A stretch of 64,000 bases of DNA from Aurantimonas sp965217685 (GTDB lineage: Bacteria > Pseudomonadota > Alphaproteobacteria > Rhizobiales > Rhizobiaceae). Both the position numbers and the translations under genes were made by a program. The notes under the pieces are model-generated. The model was given only the letters and a program-made list of their open reading frames with translations, was not told the DNA's origin and searched no databases. Below, piece after piece: positions 23,926 through 33,143 of the stretch (the stretch's first letter is position 1; each line of letters starts with the position of its first letter). Where the stretch lies: NCBI GenBank assembly GCA_965217685.1, contig CBDCIZ010000003.1, positions 1,302,001 through 1,366,000 of the forward strand, in the 5' to 3' direction.

Positions 23926-25872
23926 TCAGAACTCCTCCCAATTCTCGTTTTCCGCTTCGATCCTGGGGGCAGGCGCCGCGCCGCCGTAGCCGCTCGTTCG
24001 CAACTCCCGCATGGCGGGACGGGTCTTGATGGAGACTGCGGTCCTCGGGGATGCGCTGTTGCGCGTGTGCGAGGGTTGCTGCGCGCGTTTGCTCGCCGAC
24101 GTCTTGAACTGCTCCATGATGCCGGCCAGTTGCTCGGTTTCGTTCCCCAGCGACTGACAGGCTGCCGTTGCCTCCTCGATCATGGCCGCGTTCTGCTGGG
24201 TGACCTTGTCCATCTGATCGGCGGCCCCGGCAACCTCGGAAAGGCTTACGGCCTGATCACGTGCGCTCGAAGCGATCGTCGCGATCACATCCGCCATCGA
24301 CGACACTTCCGTCACGATCTCTTCGAGCGACTTGCCCGAGGCGGTTACCAGCTCCACGCCCTGGCCCACCTGGGTGGCCGACTTCGTGATCAGGCCCTTG
24401 ATCTCCTTGGCTGCGTCCGCCGAACGCTGGGCAAGACCACGCACCTCCTGCGCGACAACCGCGAAGCCTTTTCCGGCGTCGCCCGCCCGCGCCGCCTCGA
24501 CGCCCGCGTTGAGAGCGAGAAGGTTGGTCTGGAACGCGATCTCGTCAATCACCGAAATGATCTGGTTGATCTGATGGGACGAGGCCGCGATCTCGCTCAT
24601 CGCCGAGACCGCCTCGGCAACGACCGCGCCGCCCTTTTGCGCCTTCTGGCGCGCCGAGGTCGCGATATTCTGGGCGTTGCCCGCATCATCGGCGGTTTGC
24701 TTGACCCCGCTCGTGACCTCGCCGAGCGCCGCCACCGTCTCCTCGAGGCTGGCGGCCTGCTGCTCGGTGCGCTGCGCCATATCGTCCGTGGCGACAATGA
24801 TCTCTGCAATTCCGGCGCGGTTGGAGCCGATCGACTCGACCACGCTGATGAAGGCCTTCTCCAGCGTGCTGACGCTGTTGTTGAAGAGAACTCGTACGCC
24901 TTCGTAATCGCGCGAGAACGGCTTATCGAGGCGGATCGTCAAATCGCCCCTGGCCAATTCACCGAAGCCGTTCTCGACTTGCGCCATGAAGAACTCGTGA
25001 GCCTTCTCGTATTCCTGGCCTTCCTCTGCACTGCGAGCACGCTCGGCCTCTTTCTCTTCCGCCGTCTTGGCGGTGACCTGCCGGAGCTGCTGTTGTTCGA
25101 TCACGGCATGGCGCAGCGTCTCGATCGACCGGGCCATCCTGCCGATTTCGTCGCCTCGCTCGATACCGACTACGCTGCTTCCGACATGGCCTTCGGCGAC
25201 CTGCGAAATCGTGTTGCTCAAGGTGTTCAGCGGACGGAACATGCGTTTCGACAGCATCATGACGATGAGGCCGATGACCACGGCCGCAATGGCCGCGATG
25301 ATCGCGAGCTTGGTTTCCAGATCGGCCGTCGCCGACATGAATTCCGCCCTCGGCACGCCGACGTAAAGCACTCCGATCGTCTTGCCGGCGGCATTCTTGA
25401 TTGGATCATAGGCCGTAAAGAACGGGGTGCCGAGAATATCCGCCTCGCCGCGATAGGGCTGGCCGTCCTTGAAAAGCGCGTCGAAAACCGGGCCACGGGC
25501 CAGGACGGTTCCGACGGCGCGGGTGCCGTCGGTCTTCATGACGTTCGTCGAAACGCGCTTGTCGCCCATGAAAATCGTGGCGGTGCCGCCAACCAGATTC
25601 TTGATCCTGTCCACGGGCGTGAAGAAATCGTTCAGCGGCTGATAGCCGGCATAAAGACTGCCGTTTTCGACATGGAAGCTGTCGCCATAGCGTTCGATCA
25701 CATCCCATGCGACCCGCATGTTGGCTTCCTGCCTTTCGGAAGCGCGCTCCGCTCCGCTGGCCCTGATTTCGATGGCCCCCGCGATCCCGAGGAGCAAGGT
25801 CAAGACGGTCACTGCGGCCATGACCATGATCGAGATTTTGGTCGAGAGCGAGGAATTACCCAACATGAGCAT
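23926..25872 (-). CDS. Methyl-accepting chemotaxis protein with periplasmic Cache-type sensor
   Basis: A 648-residue chemoreceptor. One helix near residues 11-32, a periplasmic domain of about 150 residues (GTATIFMGDKRVSTNV, FFTAYDPIKNAAGKTIGVLYVGV, typical of single Cache/sCache_2-3 sensors), a second helix (LAIIAAIAAVVIGLIVMML), HAMP, then a long signalling coiled coil with the hairpin tip EIAFQTNLLALNAGVEAARAG. The C-terminus ends NWEEF, the CheR/CheB-binding pentapeptide, so adaptation proteins can be tethered. The ligand is unknown; sensors of this kind often bind small organic acids. It is monocistronic. Confidence 0.93.
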   Translation of the reverse strand: MLMLGNSSLSTKISIMVMAAVTVLTLLLGIAGAIEIRASGAERASERQEANMRVAWDVIERYGDSFHVENGSLYAGYQPLNDFFTPVDRIKNLVGGTATIFMGDKRVSTNVMKTDGTRAVGTVLARGPVFDALFKDGQPYRGEADILGTPFFTAYDPIKNAAGKTIGVLYVGVPRAEFMSATADLETKLAIIAAIAAVVIGLIVMMLSKRMFRPLNTLSNTISQVAEGHVGSSVVGIERGDEIGRMARSIETLRHAVIEQQQLRQVTAKTAEEKEAERARSAEEGQEYEKAHEFFMAQVENGFGELARGDLTIRLDKPFSRDYEGVRVLFNNSVSTLEKAFISVVESIGSNRAGIAEIIVATDDMAQRTEQQAASLEETVAALGEVTSGVKQTADDAGNAQNIATSARQKAQKGGAVVAEAVSAMSEIAASSHQINQIISVIDEIAFQTNLLALNAGVEAARAGDAGKGFAVVAQEVRGLAQRSADAAKEIKGLITKSATQVGQGVELVTASGKSLEEIVTEVSSMADVIATIASSARDQAVSLSEVAGAADQMDKVTQQNAAMIEEATAACQSLGNETEQLAGIMEQFKTSASKRAQQPSHTRNSASPRTAVSIKTRPAMRELRTSGYGGAAPAPRIEAENENWEEF

Positions 25873-26535
25873 GATCCTGATAAGGGTTCATTGGGTCGTC
25901 CGATCAATCCTGGCTGCTCGGCAGAGACCTGTTGTGCGGCGGTCTACGGATGGCGTGAGCGCATATCACACGGTTTAGTAGTAAAGTTTCCTTTAATTTC
26001 TTCTTCCCGCCCCATGCTTTTTGTCCGATCGATATTCGCTTCGCCGGATGGCTACAGGTCCGCAATCCTGCCAGTCGACGTACTCGCGGGCCGGGATTCG
26101 ACGCCTGACGGAACGCGCTTCGACGCACGGGACCGGTCGTCTGCGGAAACATCGTTGCCCGTTTCGCGCATGAGCTTTTGCCTCTGCGACCGTGTGGCAG
26201 GTCACGCGGTTTTTCAAGCCGGGCGGAGCGTCGCTTTGAAGCCGGAAACGGCACCCGAGCACCGCTCGCGCATCGGTGCCGGGCTTTCGGCATCGACCTT
26301 TAAGGAACCTTGAAGCATCCGTGTCGCGCGCCGGCTTCGATTGCGGGCGGTGGCTTTGGGCGACCCGCGAGCTATGTAGCAGGTCACACCCGCGACGTAT
26401 CGATGCCGCATATCGAGAGGCGCCGCGCCGGCTGCCGGTAATCCGTTCGCCCCCGCACGCCGCGAAAAATCAAATTGCAACCGACAGGCCACGGTCTGTC
26501 ACGAAGGCCACGTAACGGCCGCAACGACAGGTCCC
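25873..26535. other. Intergenic region between mcp and otsB, no gene seen
   Basis: A 663-bp divergent region. Short frames here show neither domains nor good ribosome-binding sites. The AT-rich stretch about 25975-26015 (TAAAGTTTCCTTTAATTTC) is the likeliest promoter area for the chemoreceptor gene. Nothing else could be supported. Confidence 0.5.
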
Positions 26536-27261
26536 ATGCTGATTCCACCGCCGATCGACCCCGCCCGCCATGCGCTCTTCCTCGATTTCGATGGCACGCT
26601 CGCCGACCTGATCGACGATCCCGGCGCCGTCAGCATCCCGCATCCGGCGCGCGACGCGCTGATCCGGCTGCAGCGGGAATTGTCGGGCGCGCTGGCCATC
26701 GTCAGCGGCCGGCAAATCGTCGATCTCGACCGCTTCCTCAAGCCGCTGGAATTCGCCGCGGCCGGGGTACACGGCCTTGAACGCCGGGCCCGGCCGGGTG
26801 CGGATATCGAGGCGCTCGCCGGGCCGGAGATTCTCGACGAGGTGCGCCAGGCCGTGGCGGAGGTCATCGAGATCAACAGACGTCTCAATCTCGAAGACAA
26901 GGGCACCGCGCTCGTTCTGCATTATCGCACCGCGCCGGATTTGAAGGACGTCGCCGAGGCGGCGGTCGAGCGGGCGACACGGGATCGCGACGATCTCGTC
27001 GTGATGCATGGCGACAATATCGTCGAGGTGCATCCGGTCGGCATGGACAAGGGCCAGGCGCTCGCCGCAATGATGAAGGCGGCGCCCTTCAAGAGCAGGG
27101 TCCCGATCTACGCCGGAGACGACACGACGGACGAGTTCGCCCTCAAGGTTGTGCGCGAGATGGGCGGCGTTTCGATCAAGGTCGGCGCCAAGGAGAGCGT
27201 AGCGGAGTACCGCCTCGACGACGTGGCGGCCGTGCATCGCTGGCTCGAAGGCTCGCGTTGA
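26536..27261 (+). CDS. otsB: Trehalose-6-phosphate phosphatase
   Basis: A 241-residue HAD-superfamily phosphatase. The nucleophile motif FLDFDGTLAD, motif II VSGRQ, and the late IYAGDDTTDEFALK block are all present; VHPVGMDKGQAL is typical of OtsB. It removes phosphate from trehalose-6-phosphate made by OtsA, giving trehalose as an osmo- and desiccation protectant. otsA follows after 78 bp on the same strand. The ribosome-binding site is weak, so the start could move, but the HAD motif at residues 14-23 supports this one. Confidence 0.93.
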   Translation: MLIPPPIDPARHALFLDFDGTLADLIDDPGAVSIPHPARDALIRLQRELSGALAIVSGRQIVDLDRFLKPLEFAAAGVHGLERRARPGADIEALAGPEILDEVRQAVAEVIEINRRLNLEDKGTALVLHYRTAPDLKDVAEAAVERATRDRDDLVVMHGDNIVEVHPVGMDKGQALAAMMKAAPFKSRVPIYAGDDTTDEFALKVVREMGGVSIKVGAKESVAEYRLDDVAAVHRWLEGSR

Positions 27262-27339
27262 GACGTCGGCGCTGCGGCTATCTCAGGCACGGGGAAGAAC
27301 TTAGCCGGCAAAGTCTGGCTTCAGGAAGAGGGGCAGAGC

Positions 27340-28803
27340 ATGACTCAAGGACATCGCCGACTGGTTGCGGTTTCAAACCGGGTCGGCCCGCTGGACGATG
27401 GCGGCAAGGCCGGTGGTCTCGCGGTCGGCCTTGCGGACGCGTTGAAGCAGCGGGGAGGACTGTGGTTCGGCTGGAGCGGCGAGACGTCCGACGAGGGCAC
27501 CTTCAAGGAGGCCCGGACCGATGTGCAGGACAATGTCGCCCTGACGACCATCGATATGACGCAGGACGAACTCGAAGGCTTCTATCTGGGCTATGCCAAC
27601 CGTTCGCTCTGGCCGTTGCTGCACTACCGTCTGGATCTTGCGAGCTTCGACCGCCAGTCGGAGCGGGCCTATCGCACGGTAAACCAGCGCTTTGCCGCGC
27701 GGCTCGCGTCGCTGCTTGCGGAAGACGACCTCGTCTGGGTCCACGACTACCACTTCTTCTTCATGGGCTCGGAACTGCGCCAGAGCGGCTTCCGAGGCCA
27801 TCTCGGCTTCTTCCTGCATATTCCCTTCTGCCCGCCGGAAATCTTCACCGCCCTGCCGGCCAGCCACGACATCGTGCGGGCGATGCTCGCCTATGACGTC
27901 GTCGGCTTCCAGACCGATACGGACCGCCGCAATTTCATGGCCTTCTGCATCCGCGAGCTGGGCGGCGAAAAGCTGGAGGGAGAGCGGGTGAAGGTCGGCG
28001 ACCGGGTGGTCACGGTCAAGGCCTATCCGATCGGCATCGACGCCGAAGGCTACGCCCGCGCGGCGATCTCACCGGAAGCCTTCGAGCATGAGGAGATGGT
28101 GCGGGAAATCTCAGGCACCCGGGCGCAGATCGTCGGCGTCGACCGGATGGACTATTCCAAGGGCCTGATCCAGCGCTTCAAGGGCTTCGAGCGGTTGCTC
28201 GAGGACTACCCGGAAAACCGCGGAACGGTGCAGTTCCTGCAGGTCGCGCCGCTGTCGCGTTCGGAACTCGACGCCTATGTGGAACTGCGCCGCGAGCTGG
28301 AGGAGATCGCCGGCCACGTCAACGGGCGTTTTGCGACGCTGGACTGGAATCCGATCCAGATCATGACGCGCGGCTTCACCCGCACGGCGCTTGCCGGCAT
28401 CTACCGGGCTGCGCGGGTTTGCCTCGTGACGCCGCTGCGCGACGGCATGAACCTCGTCGCCAAGGAGTTCGTCGCCGCACAGGATCGGGAGGACCCCGGC
28501 GTTCTGGTGTTGTCGCGCTTTGCCGGCGCCAGGGCGGAGCTGGAAGGCGGGGCGCTCATCATCAACCCCTATTCGACCGACGACATGGCGCGAGGCCTGC
28601 AGCGGGCGCTGACCATGCCGCTGGCCGAGCGCAAGCGGCGCTGGAACCTGATGCGCGAGGCGGTGTTTGCCGGCACCTCGGCCCATTGGTGCAACACCTT
28701 CCTCGACGAGCTCGAAAGCATCGAGCCGAGCCTCGGGCAGGTGCCGGAACTGGAGGGCATCGTTGAGCCGACCTCCAGCGATTTCACCGCCAGGGAGGCT
28801 TAG
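27340..28803 (+). CDS. otsA: Trehalose-6-phosphate synthase
   Basis: A 487-residue GT20 glycosyltransferase. Recognisable blocks are VAVSNRVGP at the N-terminus, WFGWSGE, VWVHDYHFFFMG, GFFLHIPFCPPEIF, VDRMDYSKGL, and the nucleotide-sugar site TPLRDGMNLVAKEFVA. It joins UDP-glucose and glucose-6-phosphate. ATG 27340 lies 9 bp from an AGGAAGAGG-type ribosome-binding region. The TAG stop is within the left arm of an inverted repeat at 28801-28967. The coding region ends in a short non-conserved tail (EPTSSDFTAREA). Confidence 0.95.
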   Translation: MTQGHRRLVAVSNRVGPLDDGGKAGGLAVGLADALKQRGGLWFGWSGETSDEGTFKEARTDVQDNVALTTIDMTQDELEGFYLGYANRSLWPLLHYRLDLASFDRQSERAYRTVNQRFAARLASLLAEDDLVWVHDYHFFFMGSELRQSGFRGHLGFFLHIPFCPPEIFTALPASHDIVRAMLAYDVVGFQTDTDRRNFMAFCIRELGGEKLEGERVKVGDRVVTVKAYPIGIDAEGYARAAISPEAFEHEEMVREISGTRAQIVGVDRMDYSKGLIQRFKGFERLLEDYPENRGTVQFLQVAPLSRSELDAYVELRRELEEIAGHVNGRFATLDWNPIQIMTRGFTRTALAGIYRAARVCLVTPLRDGMNLVAKEFVAAQDREDPGVLVLSRFAGARAELEGGALIINPYSTDDMARGLQRALTMPLAERKRRWNLMREAVFAGTSAHWCNTFLDELESIEPSLGQVPELEGIVEPTSSDFTAREA

Positions 28804-28967
28804 AGCCTGATCGAAAAGTCCCACGGGTCGGCTTGGCGGTGCTTTTCGGCCACCACTTCGTTGCCGAGCCTCGCCGATGCCGCCGGCATCGACTGCGTTC
28901 GGCGCCTCGCGGATGTCACAAAATCCCTCGCCAATCCTCCGCCGGGGACTTTCCGTTCAGGCTCTTA
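28801..28967. repeat. MITE-like inverted repeat between otsA and an MFS gene
   Basis: The left arm TAGAGCCTGATCGAAAAGTCCC (28801-28822, shortened here: TAGAGCCTGA then AAAAGTCCC) matches the reverse complement of the right arm 28944-28967 (TAAGAGCCTGA then GAAAGTCCC) with a few mismatches. The arms enclose about 120 bp without a gene. The otsA stop TAG and the convergent MFS stop TAA both lie in the arms, so the element may have been inserted at, or have created, both gene ends. Confidence 0.55.
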
Positions 28968-30143
28968 GGCCTGGATCTGGCCTCGAGGCGCAGCATTCGG
29001 CCGGCGGGCCATCGCCCAGAGGAGCGAGGCGAGGCCGACGACCAGAACGGCGGCGGAGGCCAGAAGCGCCGCATTGTAATCGGCCGTGCCGGAAACGAAC
29101 AGGCCGGCGCCAAGCGGACCGAGCACCTGACCGAAGCCGAAGCCGGCCGTCAGCACGGCGAACCCCTTGCCGCGCAAGCCCTTGCGGCCGAGCGGCATGG
29201 TCAGAAAGGTGATGCCCATGAACGTGCCGCCGAACAGGATCGCCGCCAGAAGCGCGATTGTGCCGGACTGACTGACGGCCGGAAGCAGCACGCCGACGAT
29301 CTGTGCGACGAACGCCGTGGCCAGCGCATTGGCGAAGCCGAAGCGTTCGGCGAGCTTCGACCAGATCAGGCAACTCGGCAGGCCGGCGAGGCCGGCGAGG
29401 ATCCACACCCAGTCGCCCATGGTTTCGAGGCCGGGCCGCGCCTTGACGATGGCGACGATGAACGTCGCGAACACCGAATAGCCGAGGCCCTCACACGTGT
29501 AGCTGATGAAGAGTGGCCAGAAGGCGATCGGCCGCGCGGTGCGTCGCGGCGCCTTGACGGCCTTAGTCGGCGCCGGCAGGTCACGTTCGCCGATTTCCGC
29601 GAAGACGATGGGCACAGCGAGTGCCGAGAGGATTCCGGCGGCGATCCACAGGCTGGCGGAATCAAGGGTGTCGGCTGCGAAATGGACGAGCAGGCCGGAG
29701 GCGGCGATGCCCATTCCGACGCCGCCGAACAGCCAGGCCAGCCGCGATTCGGCGCCGACCTTGCCGAGGCTGTCGGCCACCATGCCGGCCGCCGCGATCA
29801 TCGCGAAGGCGCTGGCCACGCCCGAAACGAAGCGCAGGACCAGCCAGACCGGTTCACTGGCGGTCAGCCCCATGGCGATGGTGGTGAGAACGCTGGCAAC
29901 CAGTCCCAGACGAAACGCCATGAGCCGCGGCGCACCGTTCGGCACGATCGCGGCGGCGAGCGACCCGATCAGGTAGCCGGCAAAGTTCGCCGCCGCGATA
30001 AAGCCGGCGACGTCCGGCCCGAAGCCGTAATCGCGCTGCATCAGCGGCAGCAGCGGCGTGTAGTAGAAGCGTCCGAGCCCCATGACGATGGCCAGCGTCA
30101 GGAAGCCGCCGAGCAGCAGGCGGTTGGTCGGATGCAGTGTCAT
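28965..30143 (-). CDS. YbfB/YjiJ-type MFS transporter
   Basis: A 392-residue protein with twelve likely membrane segments. The N-terminal MGLGRFYYTPLLPLMQ is the signature of YbfB/YjiJ-family MFS proteins, followed by AAANFAGYLIGSL. Substrates of this family are largely unknown. The mid loop (GERDLPAPTKAVKAPRRTARP) is cytoplasmic and basic. It is convergent with otsA and lies downstream of the Bat operon on the same strand, separated from batD in the opposite direction by 160 bp; it is probably its own unit. Confidence 0.87.
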   Translation of the reverse strand: MTLHPTNRLLLGGFLTLAIVMGLGRFYYTPLLPLMQRDYGFGPDVAGFIAAANFAGYLIGSLAAAIVPNGAPRLMAFRLGLVASVLTTIAMGLTASEPVWLVLRFVSGVASAFAMIAAAGMVADSLGKVGAESRLAWLFGGVGMGIAASGLLVHFAADTLDSASLWIAAGILSALAVPIVFAEIGERDLPAPTKAVKAPRRTARPIAFWPLFISYTCEGLGYSVFATFIVAIVKARPGLETMGDWVWILAGLAGLPSCLIWSKLAERFGFANALATAFVAQIVGVLLPAVSQSGTIALLAAILFGGTFMGITFLTMPLGRKGLRGKGFAVLTAGFGFGQVLGPLGAGLFVSGTADYNAALLASAAVLVVGLASLLWAMARRPNAAPRGQIQA

Positions 30144-30305
30144 TGGGTCCGCCCGTTGCGATGGTGCGATGCCGCGGTTCGCCCTCCCCGGTAAAGCAAA
30201 GTCCTGCCCGGCAAAACCCGTCTTGGCGACCCGGACCGTTTACCGTCTCGTGCGACGAGGCCGCGACAGGTTGCCGGGCAATGGATTCAGGTGAATTTCC
30301 ACCCG

Positions 30306-31520
30306 TCAAGTCTCACGGATGATACGTTGTAATTCGGCAGGTGCGAGCCCGTCCTCGGAGCGCGAGTAAAGACGTCGGTCGATCGCGGCAAGCATTTGCC
30401 GGCGGCGGATCGCCATGGCCGGCGGCGCCCCGTCGACGAGCCGCTTGGCGGCCACGCGTGCACGCGGCCAGTCGCCGCTTGCCGCTGCGCGCTTCAGCCG
30501 GCGAAGCTGCGGGTCGGGCAGGAGGCGCCGGAACCGGGCGGCGATTTCGGTGCGGTTTTTCAGTTTCAGGCCCGGCAGCAGGGCCGTGAACACGACGAAT
30601 GCGCCGGCGAGCGCGGCGAGCCAGCCGGCGTTCGCCGTCAGGAAGCCGGCAACGCGGCCGGGGCCCTTCGGCGCGGCGATGGCGGCGAAGGCGATGCGCT
30701 GCGAGCCGAGGACGATATCGCGCATCTGCCGACTTCCGGTGTCGAACCAGGGGATGTGGAACGCCGGTATCCGGCCGGGCTCGGAGCGAGCCGGGCGAAA
30801 GCGCCATTGCCAGACCACCGTCGAGACCGGGCCGTTGTTCTTGGTAAGCTGCACCGAACGGCGCTCGGGCGCCATGAAGGCGATGAGCCAGCTTGCGACC
30901 ATCTTGGGCGGCGGCGGCAGGGCGGCCGGCGGCACGCCCGCGGCGGTGATCGTGACGGTGCGGGTCGCGGTCTCGCCATTGCCGAGCATGCCGGGATCGC
31001 GGTCCCAGACGTCGGAATATTCGACGCTGCGGGCCGGCAGCCACCAATTGCCGTTGGTCGCCGGACGCGCCTCGACCTTCAGTTCGACGGGCTTGGAGAC
31101 GACGTCGTGGACGAAGCGGTCGCCATTGCCCGCCACCAGCGTCAGATGGTGGACGAAAGGTGAGAGGGTGAGCGGGCCGGAGCCGTGCGGATAGAGCGCC
31201 AGGCGGCGTTCGAAGACGGTCATCTCGCGGCCGGCGATGCGCTGCTTGCCCCAGTTGTCGCGGCCGAGCTGCGTCCAGCTGAAATTGCGCAGCTCCGGCT
31301 GTTCCAGCTTTTCCAGCGCGATGGTGACGTCGTAGACGCCGCGAATGGTGACGAGCACCATCTCGCCGTCATAGGGCGTCGCCGGTAGCGGATCGATCAC
31401 CACTTGCAGGCTGGCGTCGCGCTCGGGAATTGCGGACGATTGGGCACCCGCGGGACTGACGCCGACAAGGCCTGCCAGCAGCAGCAGCAGCACGACGACG
31501 AAGGAGCGAACGCTCACCAT
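30306..31520 (-). CDS. BatD-family protein
   Basis: A 404-residue protein with a signal peptide ending SPAGAQS, a large beta-rich extracytoplasmic part (LQVVIDPLPATPYDGEMVLVTIRG, FVHHLTLV, TRTVTITAAGVPP) and a C-terminal membrane helix (NAGWLAALAGAFVVFTALLPG) leading to a basic cytoplasmic tail. This is the layout of BatD proteins of aerotolerance operons. Its ATG overlaps the stop region of the TPR gene by seven bases. It is the last gene of the MoxR-Bat operon. Confidence 0.82.
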   Translation of the reverse strand: MVSVRSFVVVLLLLLAGLVGVSPAGAQSSAIPERDASLQVVIDPLPATPYDGEMVLVTIRGVYDVTIALEKLEQPELRNFSWTQLGRDNWGKQRIAGREMTVFERRLALYPHGSGPLTLSPFVHHLTLVAGNGDRFVHDVVSKPVELKVEARPATNGNWWLPARSVEYSDVWDRDPGMLGNGETATRTVTITAAGVPPAALPPPPKMVASWLIAFMAPERRSVQLTKNNGPVSTVVWQWRFRPARSEPGRIPAFHIPWFDTGSRQMRDIVLGSQRIAFAAIAAPKGPGRVAGFLTANAGWLAALAGAFVVFTALLPGLKLKNRTEIAARFRRLLPDPQLRRLKRAAASGDWPRARVAAKRLVDGAPPAMAIRRRQMLAAIDRRLYSRSEDGLAPAELQRIIRET

Positions 31521-32197
31521 GCAGTGTCCTCCTCCGGATTGGCCATGCCGAGATCCTGCCGGCGTTCCTGCTCGGCCTTGAGGCGGAGCTTCAGATAAAG
31601 GCCGGGGTCGTCGCGGAGCGTGGCCAGCCAATCGGTGCTGGCGACCGTGGCGCTGCCGGTGCGCGGGCGCACCGCGGCCAATTGCGGTGCGAGGCTGAGG
31701 GCCTTCGGAATTTCGCGCGCGGTGGTCGCCGCGTCCGACTTGTCGGTGAGGACGGTCGCGGCAACGCCGTCGATGGCGTTGGATTGCCCGACCACCGGCG
31801 GCACCAGCCTGGCCACGAGCTCGCGATTGAAGCGGGCGTCGGCGTCGGAGGGATCGGCAAAGAGCGCGGCGTCGAAATAGGCGACCGCGAGGGCGTAGTT
31901 GCCGGTGGCCGCCAGCGTGTCGCCGCGATTGAAGGTCGCCGAGCGGCCGGCCTCGGCGAACGCTTTGTCGGCCGCCGTGTAGTCGCCGGCCCGGTAGAGC
32001 GCGACGCCGCGGCTGAGCGGGTCCTCGATCAAAGGTGCGGCAAGGCCCGGCAGGCCAAGCTCCAGGGCGAGCCTGCCGAAGGCACCGGGGCCGGCGAAGA
32101 CGCCGAGACCGAGCGCCAGAACAGCGAGAGCCAGCGACAGGGGCAGGCGTCCGAACCGGGGCATGCGGGCGCGGCGGTGGCCAACAGGGCTCGTCAT
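31514..32197 (-). CDS. TPR protein of the Bat operon (BatC-like)
   Basis: A 227-residue membrane-anchored protein: one helix (LPLSLALAVLALGLGVFA), then tetratricopeptide-like repeats (DPLSRGVALYRAGDYTAADKAFAEAG, FNRGDTLAATGNYALAVAYFDAALFADPSDADARFN). The C-terminal part is charged and unstructured (LKLRLKAEQERRQDL). It stands between the second VWA gene and batD, where BatC or BatB-fused TPR domains usually lie. It probably scaffolds the VWA proteins at the membrane. Confidence 0.8.
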   Translation of the reverse strand: MTSPVGHRRARMPRFGRLPLSLALAVLALGLGVFAGPGAFGRLALELGLPGLAAPLIEDPLSRGVALYRAGDYTAADKAFAEAGRSATFNRGDTLAATGNYALAVAYFDAALFADPSDADARFNRELVARLVPPVVGQSNAIDGVAATVLTDKSDAATTAREIPKALSLAPQLAAVRPRTGSATVASTDWLATLRDDPGLYLKLRLKAEQERRQDLGMANPEEDTAW

Positions 32198-32198
32198 C

Positions 32199-33143
32199 TC
32201 AAACGCTCCTGCGAAACAGCGCGAGGGCCGGCAGCAAGGCGAGGATCAGGAGCCAGCGGCCGTAGTCGGTGTAATAGAAGACTGCGTAGTCGCCGCTCGC
32301 GAGGGTTTCGGCCGCGCGGCTGCCGATGGCGTCGGCGACCGCGGCGGGGTCGGCGGTCGCGCCGGCAAAGCCGCCGCCGGTTTCGGCGAGGCGTTTCAGA
32401 TCCTCCGGCCGGGCGGCCGGCATGTCGTCGACGCGCGTTTTCGGTGCGACGAACAATGTCGAGACATGGGCGCCGGCATCCTTCAGCTTCTGCGCGGCTT
32501 CCATCGCCGAGGGGCCGATGCGGTCGCCGTCGGTGATCAGCACCACGTCGCCATCGGCGATCCTGGCCTCCGACAGGGTGCGGGCGGCCAGACCCAGGGC
32601 GCGGTCGGCGCGGCTGCCGGCGTTCGGCACGGTCTCGCCGTCGAGGACGGCGATGGTGGTGCCGAGCGAATGCGGGGCGGTGGTGAAGGCGCTGGCGAGA
32701 TAGGCCTCGCCGGCATAGACGATCAGCGCCACCGGCCGCGTGCCGGCCCGCTGCAGGATCAGCTCTGCGGCGCCTTGCGCGTCGACGAGGCTGCCACCGG
32801 CGGCGATCGAGCGCGACAGATCCATGGCGATGACGATGCCGTCGAGATTGCGGAAGGTCGGCGGGTCGCTGTCGCGGCGGGCAAGGCCGAGAAGCGCGAC
32901 GGCAAGGACCGTGGCGATGGCGACGGGCAGCCAGGCTCTGCGCGCCTTGCCGGGCACGACGCGGTTGAGCCGAACGAGCGCCATCATCATCTTCGGCTCG
33001 ATCGCCTTGTCCCAGCCGGCCAAGCCGCGTGCCCGGCGCGCGAAGACGAAGCCGAGGACAGCGATTGCCGGCAGGGCGACCAGCCACCAGGGCCGCAGCA
33101 GCGTCAGATCGGGTGCAGCGAGAAGGGCGAGAACCGTGTTCAC
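32199..33143 (-). CDS. VWA-domain membrane protein (BatB-like)
   Basis: A 314-residue protein with two N-terminal helices, a VWA domain and a C-terminal helix. The MIDAS metal site begins IVIAMDLSRSI (DxSxS) and continues with a later VVLITDGD. The GTG start overlaps the stop of the upstream batA as GTGA. With BatA it is thought to form a periplasm-facing complex energised or remodelled by the MoxR ATPase. Family function (oxidative stress or cell-envelope maturation) is only partly known. Confidence 0.86.
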   Translation of the reverse strand: MNTVLALLAAPDLTLLRPWWLVALPAIAVLGFVFARRARGLAGWDKAIEPKMMMALVRLNRVVPGKARRAWLPVAIATVLAVALLGLARRDSDPPTFRNLDGIVIAMDLSRSIAAGGSLVDAQGAAELILQRAGTRPVALIVYAGEAYLASAFTTAPHSLGTTIAVLDGETVPNAGSRADRALGLAARTLSEARIADGDVVLITDGDRIGPSAMEAAQKLKDAGAHVSTLFVAPKTRVDDMPAARPEDLKRLAETGGGFAGATADPAAVADAIGSRAAETLASGDYAVFYYTDYGRWLLILALLPALALFRRSV

